Shown here: positions 45,875 through 55,034 of the stretch, one piece after another
Numbering within the stretch: position 1 is the stretch's first letter
Layout of the letters: every line of letters starts with the position of its first letter
Source: GCA-2687025 sp964473525
Lineage (GTDB): Bacteria; Poribacteria; WGA-4E; GCA-2687025
DNA length: 64,000 nt
Assembly: GCA_964473525.1 (NCBI GenBank)
Contig: CAYYPK010000008.1
Location: 124,001 to 188,000 of the forward strand
Direction: 5' to 3'
The notes under the pieces: model-generated
Database searches by the model: none
Told to the model about the DNA's origin: nothing
What the model saw: the letters and a program-made list of their open reading frames with translations, nothing else
Position numbers and translations under genes: made by a program

Positions 45875-46258
45875 CTAGTACGGCACTGCGAGGGCGTACG
45901 TCAGGTCATATTCCAGATTATGGTTGTGCGACCCATCAGTGTATCCGGTCACACCCGGCGGGGGCGCTGCCTGCATGCCGCAGTTGGCGAATGTACAATG
46001 GTCGAGGGACACGCCATGGCCAATCTCATGGCCAATCACGCTCTTTACGAAGTCTATGTCTTCTGGATTGTCGATGACGTCGGGATCGAACGTGGGAGCC
46101 ACCGCATCTCTGATCCTTCTAACGTAGACGTCGATGCGGTACACGGTGTAAGGCACGTAGACCAGTGGGTTCCAGCTGACCGCCGCGCCACACCCAAACC
46201 ACGCGAGGGCGACCATCGCGCCAACCATGTAGCACGCGCGCGTCCAGGCCCTGCGCAT
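45875..46258 (-). CDS. Small matrixin-like zinc metalloprotease-type protein
   Basis: The frame can start at TTG 46279 or ATG 46258; the ATG is chosen. The 127-residue product has one hydrophobic N-terminal segment (about 10-24) and then the zinc motif HEIGHGVSLDH at residues 77-87. This matches the metzincin pattern H-E-x-x-H-x-x-x-x-x-H, with Ser where Gly is usual. A Met at about 95 could be the Met-turn. Families with this motif are normally 160 residues or more, so this is either a minimal enzyme or a truncated remnant. The closest wording is matrixin/archaemetzincin-type (HEIGHxLGLDH). It sits between two exported proteins of the same operon-like group. Confidence 0.6.
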   Translation of the reverse strand: MRRAWTRACYMVGAMVALAWFGCGAAVSWNPLVYVPYTVYRIDVYVRRIRDAVAPTFDPDVIDNPEDIDFVKSVIGHEIGHGVSLDHCTFANCGMQAAPPPGVTGYTDGSHNHNLEYDLTYALAVPY

Positions 46259-46295
46259 CTGCGCCAAGTCCAATCTCAACAGATGCCTTTGCGAC

Positions 46296-47060
46296 CTAGA
46301 GCCGGTCCTGCCGCAGGCCCGCCCACGTGGTCGTTGCCAGCCCTTCCGGCGACACGGCTTGCGGCAGATACGTCGTGACCATGTTCTGGAAGAATAGCGT
46401 GGCCTTTTCCTTCGTGTTGTCGTCGTTGCCCACCTGCGCGTATTTGTCCGGGGCGATGCACATCATGACGAATAACCCGCTGCCGTGTTCCGCCTCGCCG
46501 ATGACGTTCTTGCCCGCGGAGGTGGCGAGGACGTCGAAACCTTCCAGCGTCGCGAAGACCTCCCAGACCGTGGGCCATCCCTGGTGCCCCCACCCGACAA
46601 AGTCGTCGTCGGTCATCTTGTGAGGCGCGTTGAACAGCGGGTGGTCCACGTCCTCAATGGTGAAGGCAGGCTGGTCGGGGTCGCTGCGTACGGCGGTCAG
46701 CCCGTTGGGCAGCCAGTCGACGTTCGCCTCGTTCTGATCCGCCTGCGTCGGCTCGATGACGACTCCACCGCTACTCACGAAATCCTGTAGTATCTGCGCG
46801 TTGTCGTCGAGTCCCACGTGCACGGCGCCGTTGTTCGTAGCCATGCTGCTGATGATGAGGAGCACGTTCCCGTTCAGGTTGAGCGTCCCGCCTTCGACGT
46901 CCTCGGTAATGTCGTCGTAGGGCAAGCCCATCTCGTCTAGGCTCGGGGCCACGGCTGCGATCTGCGTCCACTCATCCGCGACATCCACGATGGCGATCTC
47001 TTCCGCGATGGCGACAACGGCAACGACGCTCATCAGCGCGATGCAAAGTCGGATCCTCAT
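46296..47060 (-). CDS. Exported ThuA/class I GATase-like protein of unknown function
   Basis: ATG 47060 has AAGGAA upstream and starts a signal peptide (MRIRLCIALMSVVAVVAIAEE). The open frame continues upstream, but those codons look non-coding. The mature 230 residues look like an alpha/beta flavodoxin-like domain. IAIVDVADEW comes first, then a segment ending NGNVLLIISS, then ILQDFVSSGGVVIEPTQAD, which resembles the ThuA or class I glutamine-amidotransferase-like fold. Later there are DHPLFNAPHKM, GWGHQGWP and an EAEHGSGLFVMM strand. No catalytic Cys-His-Glu triad is evident. This family is common in Poribacteria-type secretomes, where it is linked to sugar metabolism. It is the first gene of the minus-strand group and diverges from the PhyH gene. 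Confidence 0.65.
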   Translation of the reverse strand: MRIRLCIALMSVVAVVAIAEEIAIVDVADEWTQIAAVAPSLDEMGLPYDDITEDVEGGTLNLNGNVLLIISSMATNNGAVHVGLDDNAQILQDFVSSGGVVIEPTQADQNEANVDWLPNGLTAVRSDPDQPAFTIEDVDHPLFNAPHKMTDDDFVGWGHQGWPTVWEVFATLEGFDVLATSAGKNVIGEAEHGSGLFVMMCIAPDKYAQVGNDDNTKEKATLFFQNMVTTYLPQAVSPEGLATTTWAGLRQDRL

Positions 47061-47214
47061 GCTGCGTTCCTTACCCGATGGACGAGACATACCGTGGGGG
47101 CGAGACCTGGCCGGAGTATAACACACGGCGCGGCGGCGCCTTGCCGCTCCCAGGCATGTACGCTGTACTGTCGGCGCCTCTCGCCCGTGGCGCCCACATG
47201 CTAAGGAGGAAAGC

Positions 47215-47988
47215 ATGGCTCGGCTCTCGTCGGACGACGTCCAGTTCTTCAAGGACAACGGGTATCTGGTAAAGCGCGGCGTGCTCAAGCCGGAGCTCAC
47301 GGAACGCGCGCGGGATCACCTGTGGGAAAACGCGCCAGCACAGCTCGACCGGAGCGACCCGGACACGTGGGTGGGGCCGTTCGAAGAGGAGAACGAGGAC
47401 AAGGCTGACCGTCGCAGCGGGTACCGCTGGAACTTCCGGCGTCCCGGTGGCGAGGAGTGGATGATCCGCATGCTCGCGACGGACCCGGACGTGTACGGCA
47501 TGGCGGAGGAATTGGTAGGCGAAGGTAAGCTACAGGAACCGAGGCGCATCCGAGGCATCTACTGCACGCTACCGTACGGCGACACCGAGAAACGCGCCAC
47601 GGGATGCCATGTGGACGCGCACCCGTTCCATCTCGGCGTCGTTGGGTACATAGACGACGTGCCACCCGGAGGTGGGTCGTTCTCCGTGTGGCCCGGCAGC
47701 CACAAACGCTTCTACCCCGTGTTCGAATCGCAGTACAAGTACGAGCCAACGGACGATTACGATGTCGTCCGACTGGAGACGAACGAGGCCGAGCCGGTCG
47801 ACTGCAACGGCAACGCGGGGGACATCGTCTTCTGGCACCACCGCATCGGCCACATGGCGGGGCACAACTACTCGCGGCAGATACGGCAGGCGGCGCTCTA
47901 CGACTTCCGAAAGATCGACCTCGAGGAGACGCAGGAGGAGCCTCCCTGCGAGGACATGTGGCGCGACTGGGACGGCGTGCCCTCGTAG
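47215..47988 (+). CDS. Phytanoyl-CoA dioxygenase (PhyH) family protein
   Basis: This is a non-haem Fe(II)/2-oxoglutarate-dependent oxygenase of the PhyH family. AAGGAGG about 6 bases before ATG 47215 fixes the start. The iron ligands are His132 and Asp134 in GCHVDAHPF, with the distal His in the FWHHRIGHMAG block (about 208-213). The Arg that binds 2-oxoglutarate is probably in NYSRQIRQ. VPPGGGSFSVWPGSHKRF is the typical PhyH segment between them. The length of 257 is normal. The substrate is unknown: PhyH proteins hydroxylate lipids, sugars, osmolytes and natural products, and are strongly expanded in Poribacteria. It is monocistronic, converging on the APH gene with 6 bases between the stops. 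Confidence 0.92.
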   Translation: MARLSSDDVQFFKDNGYLVKRGVLKPELTERARDHLWENAPAQLDRSDPDTWVGPFEEENEDKADRRSGYRWNFRRPGGEEWMIRMLATDPDVYGMAEELVGEGKLQEPRRIRGIYCTLPYGDTEKRATGCHVDAHPFHLGVVGYIDDVPPGGGSFSVWPGSHKRFYPVFESQYKYEPTDDYDVVRLETNEAEPVDCNGNAGDIVFWHHRIGHMAGHNYSRQIRQAALYDFRKIDLEETQEEPPCEDMWRDWDGVPS

Positions 47989-47994
47989 CGCGCG

Positions 47995-48927
47995 TTACGT
48001 CGCGCTCGCCAACAGCTCTCGCAGGTCGCGCCAACCGTCCGCGACGTTGTCTGGGCGGTCGTCCTCCATGCCGAAGATGATCTCGTCCAGGCAACGGCAC
48101 AGGCGGAAGACGTTGGACTTCCACCGGCAGGCGGCGGGGTCGGTGTGGCCGTAGAGCGGCAGTACGCGCTCCAGCAGGTCGTCGCCGTATTGACGGTGCA
48201 GATAGTGCAGGTCGTAGTCGGGGTCGCCTACCCAGATGTCGCTGTAGTCGATGATGCCGGCGATGCGCGACGCCTCGCTGTCGTAGAGGACGTGGCGCGG
48301 CTGCAGGTCGCCGTGGATGAGCGCCGGCTTGTACGCGTCGTGTCCCTCCTCGAAGTAGCGCGCGAACAGTCCCTCGCAGACAGCATGTTCCGCTGCGGAC
48401 AGGTCGCCGTAGATGAGCTGCTCCGCCTGCCTGCGGAAGTCGCGGCACACGTCGTCGGCGCGACGTTCTCGGATGCCGTATGCGTACGCGTCCTCGACGG
48501 GAATGCCGTGTAGGACGCGCAGGTAGTCGGCGAACTGCGCCGCGATGGCGTCCCGGCGCTTGGGCGGCATACGGTCGTAGATGTCGTCGCCAAACGGCTC
48601 GCCCTGGATCATCGGATAGACGACGAACGGCGCGCCGTCCTCGGTCTCACCGAGGAACTCAATGTCCGGTGTGCCGACATCTAGCTTCTGGACGAGGATG
48701 GGCAGGAGTTGGCGTTCCCAGTCCATCCGCATCGCCGACTCGTCGTTGATGCCTATGCGGATGATGCGCCGCTCGTCGGCGGCGTACGAGCAGAAGTCGG
48801 AGCCCTGCCCGCAGAACCTCATGGTGGGATTCCCGATGTCCGGGAAGACTGCCCGGAGGACCACTGTCGCCTCGTCCGCCGTGTATCGCGGCGTACGGCC
48901 GTCGTCACCGTGACTGCTAGTCGCCAT
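47995..48927 (-). CDS. Aminoglycoside-phosphotransferase-family small-molecule kinase
   Basis: ATG 48927 is preceded by CAGGAGG. The 310-residue protein has the protein-kinase-like APH fold. A Lys-poor N-lobe with G-Q-G-S-D-F-C-S-Y is followed by the hinge FVVYPMIQGEPFG. The catalytic loop is I-H-G-D-L-Q-P-R-H-V-L-Y-D (about residue 205-217) and the metal-binding segment is I-I-D-Y-S-D-I-W-V-G-D-P-D-Y-D. Family members phosphorylate antibiotics, homoserine, choline or fructosamine. The sequence does not say which. Nothing in the context suggests a resistance cassette. It is divergent from the acuI-like gene. Confidence 0.9.
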   Translation of the reverse strand: MATSSHGDDGRTPRYTADEATVVLRAVFPDIGNPTMRFCGQGSDFCSYAADERRIIRIGINDESAMRMDWERQLLPILVQKLDVGTPDIEFLGETEDGAPFVVYPMIQGEPFGDDIYDRMPPKRRDAIAAQFADYLRVLHGIPVEDAYAYGIRERRADDVCRDFRRQAEQLIYGDLSAAEHAVCEGLFARYFEEGHDAYKPALIHGDLQPRHVLYDSEASRIAGIIDYSDIWVGDPDYDLHYLHRQYGDDLLERVLPLYGHTDPAACRWKSNVFRLCRCLDEIIFGMEDDRPDNVADGWRDLRELLASAT

Positions 48928-49055
48928 GCATCCTCCTGTGTGCCTGCCATCCTAACCGAAGCCGCTGAGGCGCCGCAGCCACCGTTGCTAAGCCACGCAG
49001 CGTGACATAGCCTGCGGGCGACGCCGGTCCACGCGCGATCTTCGGAGGGAACACG

Positions 49056-50045
49056 GTGGCTGACACATCATTCCGCGCGCTCGTAGTTCGTGAAAGCGAA
49101 GGCTCCTACCGACGAAGCGTCGAGGACCGGCCGCTTGACTCCCTGCCGGACGGTGACACGCTCGTGCGCGTCGACCACTCGTCTCTGAACTACAAGGACA
49201 TGCTCTCGGCGACGGGCCACCCCGGCATCACGCGCAGCTACCCGCACACGCCAGGCATCGACGCAGCGGGCGTCGTAATGGAGACCGCGTCCGAGGACAT
49301 TGCGGTCGGCGCCGAAGTCGTCGTCACCGGTTACGACCTCGGGATGAACACGTCCGGCGGCTTCGCGGAGTTCGTGCGGGCGCCGTCGGAGTGGCTCGTG
49401 CCGCTGCCCGACCGTCTGACGACAGCGCGCGCGATGGCGTACGGCACTGCGGGATTCACAGTGTGCCTTAGCCTGCTGGCCATCGAGGATGCCAACGCGC
49501 CGCCCGGACCCGTCCTCGTCACCGGCGCAACGGGAGGCGTCGGTGGCCTCGCGGTGATGCTGCTCGCGAACGCGGGTTACGAGGTGTTCGCCGCCACCGG
49601 ACGTGTTGGACACGCGGACAAGCTTCGCGGTCTCGGAGCGCGCGAGGTAATACACCGCGACGACGCTCTCCGCCCGCCGGAGCGACCGCTTGTGCGAGGC
49701 GAGTGGGCGGCTGTCGTGGACACGGTAGGCGGCGACTACCTCGACTCCGCTATCCGGTCGACGCGCCCCAACGGCGTCATCACCTGTTGCGGCATGGTTG
49801 CCTCGCAACGCCTCCACACCAGCATCCTTCCGTTCATCCTTCGCGGCCTGCGTCTACAGGGCATCGACTCGGCGGAGAGATCGCACGAGGAGCGCACGCG
49901 CGTGTGGGAGCGCCTCGCGTCGGTGGATGACGAGGGCAAGCTCGAAGCCATCACGACAGAGTGCGACCTCGACGGGCTGGACGAACACATCGAACGCATG
50001 CGCCGCGGTGAGAACGTCGGTCGCGTGCGTGTCGCGATCCGCTGA
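49056..50045 (+). CDS. acuI: YhdH/AcuI-type medium-chain reductase (acryloyl-CoA reductase family)
   Basis: AcuI reduces acryloyl-CoA to propionyl-CoA with NADPH and detoxifies the product of DMSP or 3-hydroxypropionate breakdown. GTG 49056 follows GGAGGG. The zinc-independent MDR pattern is clear: HSSLNYKDMLSATGHPGI near residue 40, the PHTPGIDAAGVV block, then VTGATGGVGGLAVMLLANAGY as the nucleotide-binding Rossmann segment (about 155-175). The C-terminal RGLRLQGIDS block matches YhdH. The length of 329 is typical. No DMSP lyase or CoA ligase gene lies nearby, so the physiological route is not shown here. A general quinone/enone reductase is the alternative. Confidence 0.88.
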   Translation: MADTSFRALVVRESEGSYRRSVEDRPLDSLPDGDTLVRVDHSSLNYKDMLSATGHPGITRSYPHTPGIDAAGVVMETASEDIAVGAEVVVTGYDLGMNTSGGFAEFVRAPSEWLVPLPDRLTTARAMAYGTAGFTVCLSLLAIEDANAPPGPVLVTGATGGVGGLAVMLLANAGYEVFAATGRVGHADKLRGLGAREVIHRDDALRPPERPLVRGEWAAVVDTVGGDYLDSAIRSTRPNGVITCCGMVASQRLHTSILPFILRGLRLQGIDSAERSHEERTRVWERLASVDDEGKLEAITTECDLDGLDEHIERMRRGENVGRVRVAIR

Positions 50046-50189
50046 CGCCCTGGGGCGCCACCAGAGCCGTTCGCCGCGCGAAAGCGTCGGCCTGTCCCTG
50101 CCGTGTCTTGTGTCCTACATTTGCCTGCCTTGCCTCACGGAAGTAGACTGGCTCCAAAGGCACGACCATCGGCAAACGTGGGCCAGGCC

Positions 50190-52490
50190 ATGCACATCCG
50201 CGCGCGCAGCGTCGCCATCACTGCCCTGTTCGCGCTTCTCATGCCGCGCGGCGGCGCAACGGCTCGGGGGTACGTGCCTGTCCCGCTGATCGAGGTGGGC
50301 AAGCCCGAGCTAGAAGACATCACGTACTCCCCGGACGGCAGCATTCTCGCTACCCTCACCACGGACTGGATCGAATTGCTGGACGCCGAGACGTTCGAAC
50401 CGGTCGCCCGCTTTGGCACGGGTGGGCGCGAGATCCAGTACTCGCCGGACGGGTCGGAAGTGGCCGTCTTCCGCTACGACCTGCCGTGCCGTATCTACAA
50501 CGCGGCCACAGGCGCCATGAAGGAGGAACTGCCCGTCACGGGGCGGGCGTACGCGTTCTCGCCCAACTGGGGGCGCCTTGCGTACGCGGACCACGAGACG
50601 GTGTACGTGTGGGATCGCGCGGCGGGCGCGGTAACCGCTACGCTCATTGGGGATCCAGAGCCGATACTGGCGTCCGCGTACGGGAACAACCCCCCGGACA
50701 GGCTGGGCGTGATGATCCTCGCCTTCCATCCTGACGGCGACCGGCTCCTGGTCGCATCGCCTCGGGCCACGCTCGCGTTCTGGAACGTCGACACCGGAGA
50801 GCTGCTGCGCCATTACGACATCGGCACGTGGGTCTGGCGCCTGGCCGTCCAACCGACCGGCGGGGAGTTCGCTGTGCTCACCGGTGGCGGCGCCCTGTTC
50901 ATACGGCAGTTCGACGATCTCAACCCGAGGCGTGGGTCTCGGCTGGTGGACATCAACCGCACAGGCCCTCTGGAGTACGGCGCGACAGGCGAACACCTGT
51001 GGGTTACGGGCAGGAGAGGTCCGCTGTACCGCGTCGACCGCGATGGCGAAGCGATCCCGACGGACTGGCCCCACGAAGACAGAGAAGGCTACGCGCCGTG
51101 GGTCGGCTCCCTCGCCGTCGACTCGAGGCGAGGGGTCGTGGCCTGCGTAGCGGCAGACCGCATCGGCGTGTGGGACGTAGGCGCCATGCGTCTGAGACAC
51201 CTCGAAGACCAGGCCTGGGGCGCCGGAACTCGCGTCGGCTATGCAGCTTACATTCCGCGGTACGGAACGATAGTCACGCTGGGGTCAACCGCTCGCCGAT
51301 GGCGCATGGACATGCCCGCGGAGTTCAGCGTGCAGAGCTTCCCCCCGGCGCACAACGGCGTCGACATCACCCCTGACGGCGAAGTAGCGGCGATGTGGCT
51401 AGACGAGCTAGGCGAAGTTCTAGTCTTCGAGACGAGGACGGGTAGGCAGCAGGCGACGATCCCAGTCTTCGGCGGCTCCCGTTTGGCCATTTCGCGGTCA
51501 GGCAGGCTTCTCGCCACGGAGCACTTCGGCAGGACGGAAATCTGGGATGTCGCGCGGGGACAGCGGGTGACAGAGCTGGACACCCGATCCTCAGGACCCG
51601 GTGGGTTCGCCTTCACCCCGCGCGAGAAGCGCGTGGTCGTGGCAACCATGGAGTCCGTCCGGAATCAGGACATCGACGACGACGAGCTGATGAGAGCCTT
51701 CCCAGAAGCGCTGCACATTTGGGACATTGTTGATGGCGAATTGGTGACGACAGAGCCGCGGGGAGGGCCGTTCGCAGCTACGGAGCGTGGTGTCATCTAC
51801 GTCATATGGGAGCGTGTGAGTCCGACAGACGCCCGCTTCGAGGTGCGGCGGGTTGGAGCCGGCGCGCCCCTGAGTGCGATAGGTCCTTACCGGCTTCCGC
51901 ACCGGGGCAGTATCTATAGTTTCGTCGACATCGACCCGTCGGGGAGGTACGTGACGATCCACGGCGTCGATACGGCGACAGACGAGAGGGTAGTCCGGTT
52001 CTTCGCCACGGACACTGGCGACTTGCTCTCGACGCGTCCCCGGTCCTCTTCCGTGCAGTTCACCGCGGGCGGCGAGTACCTGTTCGCCAAGGGCCCCAAC
52101 GGCGGCCGCGCGCTCTACCGCACGGAGGAGTTCCTGAACATCCCGTCAGACGAAATCACGCCGCGCAATAGGGCGCTGGCCACGTGGGGCGACGTCAAGC
52201 GTACGCAGCTACTCCCGAACTATCCCAACCCGTTCAACCCCGAGACGTGGATTCCCTTCGACCTCGCCCAGCCAGAGACAGTGGAGGTGATCGTGTACGA
52301 CGACCTCGGGCGCGTCGTCCGCCGCGTGGATCTGGGACACATGCCAGCGGGAGCGTACCGAACCCGCGAACGCGCGGCCCACTGGGACGGGCGCAACGAC
52401 GCTGGCGAACGCGTCGCCAGCGGAGCCTATTCCATCCAACTGCGCGCCGGCGTCCACCGTCTGGCGCGTCGCACCTCGCTGGCGAAGTGA
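50190..52490 (+). CDS. Secreted beta-propeller protein with FlgD-like C-terminal module, copy 1
   Basis: ATG 50190 begins a signal peptide (MHIRARSVAITALFALL). The body consists of WD40/YVTN-like blades of the form S-P-D-G-S-x-L-A-T and similar repeats spread over about 40-640, consistent with one or two propellers. From about residue 669 comes the FlgD-like Ig module (LLPNYPNPFNPETWIPFDL, then VYDDLGRVVRRVDLG, then HWDGRNDAGERVASG). That wording is the main lineage clue in the window. Such C-terminal modules mark secreted or surface-attached proteins. The function of the propeller is unknown, with protein or glycan binding likely. A close paralogue follows after a 158-base gap with near-identical first and last sections. 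Confidence 0.85.
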   Translation: MHIRARSVAITALFALLMPRGGATARGYVPVPLIEVGKPELEDITYSPDGSILATLTTDWIELLDAETFEPVARFGTGGREIQYSPDGSEVAVFRYDLPCRIYNAATGAMKEELPVTGRAYAFSPNWGRLAYADHETVYVWDRAAGAVTATLIGDPEPILASAYGNNPPDRLGVMILAFHPDGDRLLVASPRATLAFWNVDTGELLRHYDIGTWVWRLAVQPTGGEFAVLTGGGALFIRQFDDLNPRRGSRLVDINRTGPLEYGATGEHLWVTGRRGPLYRVDRDGEAIPTDWPHEDREGYAPWVGSLAVDSRRGVVACVAADRIGVWDVGAMRLRHLEDQAWGAGTRVGYAAYIPRYGTIVTLGSTARRWRMDMPAEFSVQSFPPAHNGVDITPDGEVAAMWLDELGEVLVFETRTGRQQATIPVFGGSRLAISRSGRLLATEHFGRTEIWDVARGQRVTELDTRSSGPGGFAFTPREKRVVVATMESVRNQDIDDDELMRAFPEALHIWDIVDGELVTTEPRGGPFAATERGVIYVIWERVSPTDARFEVRRVGAGAPLSAIGPYRLPHRGSIYSFVDIDPSGRYVTIHGVDTATDERVVRFFATDTGDLLSTRPRSSSVQFTAGGEYLFAKGPNGGRALYRTEEFLNIPSDEITPRNRALATWGDVKRTQLLPNYPNPFNPETWIPFDLAQPETVEVIVYDDLGRVVRRVDLGHMPAGAYRTRERAAHWDGRNDAGERVASGAYSIQLRAGVHRLARRTSLAK

Positions 52491-52648
52491 CCGCCATCGC
52501 TACGACCTACCGGTGACTGCCCGGCCGAACGCAGGCGGGCGCCTACCTGGGATCTGCTGTGTGTCGTCTCCCTATTTGCCCGCGTCACCCTACGCAAGTA
52601 GCATCGAGAGTGAGGAGATTCCGCCCCCGTGCACGCCGAGGCCCGCCT

Positions 52649-54937
52649 ATGCGCGCTGCGCGCCGTGTCGTGTTGCTCGTCGCCCTACTCGCGACCGTTG
52701 TCACCAGCGCCAACGGCGCGGGGTACACGCCCGTACCGCTGATTGAGGTCGGCAAGCCCGAGCTTCTGGACATCGCGTATTCGCCGGACGGTAGCGTCCT
52801 CGCAACGTTGACGACTGACTGGATTGAACTGCTCGACGCAGGGACGTTCGACCCGGTCGCGCGGTATGACCTCGCCCATCGCGCGAACAGTGAGAGCGCG
52901 ATTGAGTTCTCGCTGGACGGAACGGAGATAGCGGTTCATGGCATGCGGAAGCCATGCGCCTTCTACGACGCCGCGACCGGCGAGCTCAGGGATGCGGTCC
53001 CAGTGACACCGTACACGTACGCGATTTCCCGCGACTTCCAGCGCGTAGCGTATTCCGAGGGCGACGTTGTCGTCGTGTGGGACCGCGCTACACAGACGGT
53101 CATCGCCGAACTCACCGGCGACCCGCAGCCTGGACTGCTCGCCGTAAACACGCCAGACGGGACCATAGGTACGTCGGTGTTGGGGGTCCGCCACCTGGCG
53201 TTCCATCCAGACGGTCTTCGCCTGCTGGTGGCGTCCACCCGTGAAACGGTTGCGCTCTGGGACACATCCTCTGGGGAGCTACTGCGGCACTATCCCTTCC
53301 GCAGAACGTGGATCAGCGCGATGGCCGTGCGACCCGACGGCAGGGCATTCGCGGTGCGCACGTACGCGGAACGGCGGTTTATATGGCGGTTCGATGACGG
53401 GCAGCCCTGGGAAATCCCCGCCCTCCCGCAGATGGGCCTGGTCCACTACGATGCCGAAGGCAGCCATCTGTGGACGTCTGGCAGCGAAGGTCTGCTCCAT
53501 CGGGTGAACAGCGAGGACGGCGCCGAGGTTGCCGGCTGGACACATGGCGAGCCCGACGAGCACGCCCCGTACACGCAGGGAGTAAGCGTCGCCTTGCCGC
53601 GCGGCCTGGTGGCGTCCCATATGGTGGACCGCGGGGGCAGCCGCATCGGCATATGGTCGATCGCCACCATGCGCCTCGAACGCGTGATCGACCACGGCTG
53701 GGGAGCCGGTATTCGCACCGGCACCGCGGCCTACCTCCCGCGGCACGACCAGGTCGTCACCGTTGGCAGCATCGCCCGTCGATGGGACGTCTCCGAGCCC
53801 GACGCATTCACAGCGTGGGAGTTCCGCGCGCGCACCTACAACACTGTCGTGAGCAGCGATGAGAGCATCGCGGCGACGGTCGTTTGGCCGACCGCAATAC
53901 GGGTGTTCCAGCCCACGACAGGACAGAACCTGGGCCGCATCCCCGTGAGTTCGTCTGCGGGGATGGCGGTTTCCGCCACGGGCCGATTCATCGCGACGCT
54001 TGGCATCACTACTGGCGTCTGGAGCGTCGGCGGCTTGCAGAGAATAGCCACCCTCGACCCGCCCAACGGTGACCTGCGCGCCACCAAGTCGGCATTCACT
54101 CCGGACGAACGCCGGCTCGTCGTCCGCAACGCCTCCCGGTCGGGCGAGGACGGGTCACTACAGGTGTGGGACATTGAGGACAGCGCGCTACTGATGACGG
54201 TTCGTGGAGGCGGGCCGTTCGCAGCGACGGAGCGCGGCATCATCCATGTGGCGCGGCAGGAAGGAAGTTGGAAGGACGCAGCCTTCGAAGTGCGTCGCGT
54301 GGGCGACCCAGCGCCGATCAGCGTCATAGACCCAATGCGCGCGCCGTTTCGTGGGTCGGTATACGGCAATACCGACATCGACCCGTCTGGGAAGTACGTG
54401 ACGGTGCGCGACGAGAACCCGGCGACCCATGAGCCGACCGTTCGCTTCCACTCGGCTGCAACGGGCGACCTGCTGGGAACGCGTCCGTACGCGCTGAACA
54501 TGCAATTCACCGGCGGTGGCGACTACCTCTTCGCCAAAGGCCCCAACGGCGGCCGTGCGCTCTACCGCACCGAGGAGTTCCTGAACATCCCCTCAGACGA
54601 AGTCACGCCGCGCAACAGGCTGCTTGCCCAGTGGGGAGATGTCAAGCGGACGCAGCTACTTCCGAACTACCCGAACCCGTTCAATCCCGAGACGTGGATT
54701 CCATTCGACCTAGCGCAAGCCGGTCCCGTGGAAGTCACCGTGTACGACGACCTCGGGCGCGTCGTCCGCCGCGTGGACTTGGGGCAACTGGCAGCAGGCG
54801 CATACCGAACGCGTGAGCGCGCCGCTTACTGGGACGGACGCAACAACGCTGGCGAACCTGTAGCGGGTGGCGCATACTACATTGAGTTCAGCGCGGGTGC
54901 CGTCCGGCAGACGCGTAGAGGAAGCCTCTCAAAGTAG
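52649..54937 (+). CDS. Secreted beta-propeller protein with FlgD-like C-terminal module, copy 2
   Basis: This is a paralogue of the preceding gene. ATG 52649 starts a signal peptide (MRAARRVVLLVALLATVVTSANG). The first 40 mature residues (YTPVPLIEVGKPELLDIAYS and the following TTDWIELLDA segment) nearly repeat copy 1. The last 95 residues (LLPNYPNPFNPETWIPFDL to the end) are also nearly the same. The blades between are much more divergent, with different loops. Conserved ends with a diverged centre suggest selection on the export and anchoring parts and change in the binding face, or gene conversion at the ends. Length is 762 against 766 residues. Function is unknown beyond the family. Confidence 0.85.
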   Translation: MRAARRVVLLVALLATVVTSANGAGYTPVPLIEVGKPELLDIAYSPDGSVLATLTTDWIELLDAGTFDPVARYDLAHRANSESAIEFSLDGTEIAVHGMRKPCAFYDAATGELRDAVPVTPYTYAISRDFQRVAYSEGDVVVVWDRATQTVIAELTGDPQPGLLAVNTPDGTIGTSVLGVRHLAFHPDGLRLLVASTRETVALWDTSSGELLRHYPFRRTWISAMAVRPDGRAFAVRTYAERRFIWRFDDGQPWEIPALPQMGLVHYDAEGSHLWTSGSEGLLHRVNSEDGAEVAGWTHGEPDEHAPYTQGVSVALPRGLVASHMVDRGGSRIGIWSIATMRLERVIDHGWGAGIRTGTAAYLPRHDQVVTVGSIARRWDVSEPDAFTAWEFRARTYNTVVSSDESIAATVVWPTAIRVFQPTTGQNLGRIPVSSSAGMAVSATGRFIATLGITTGVWSVGGLQRIATLDPPNGDLRATKSAFTPDERRLVVRNASRSGEDGSLQVWDIEDSALLMTVRGGGPFAATERGIIHVARQEGSWKDAAFEVRRVGDPAPISVIDPMRAPFRGSVYGNTDIDPSGKYVTVRDENPATHEPTVRFHSAATGDLLGTRPYALNMQFTGGGDYLFAKGPNGGRALYRTEEFLNIPSDEVTPRNRLLAQWGDVKRTQLLPNYPNPFNPETWIPFDLAQAGPVEVTVYDDLGRVVRRVDLGQLAAGAYRTRERAAYWDGRNNAGEPVAGGAYYIEFSAGAVRQTRRGSLSK

Positions 54938-54971
54938 AGAGGAGTGAACCCGCGTCCCTGGGTTACAGCAC

Positions 54972-55013
54972 GGGACAGGCGCTGGCTACCGTTGAGCACG
55001 CGTCCCCTGTCCC
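54972..55013 (+). terminator. Possible stem-loop after the propeller pair
   Basis: GGGACAGG (54972-54979) pairs with CCTGTCCC (55006-55013), with a small inner CGC/GCG stem and a loop of about 20 bases. There is no T-run. It lies between the second propeller gene and the first bacterial-PH gene. Confidence 0.3.
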
Positions 55014-55034
55014 CTTGACCCCGGGAACCGTCCC

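Noticed and set aside
47117..47122. TATAAC as a -10 box between the divergent GATase-like and PhyH genes
   Set aside because: No acceptable -35 hexamer at 16-18 bases upstream, and the sigma factor preferences of this lineage are unknown.
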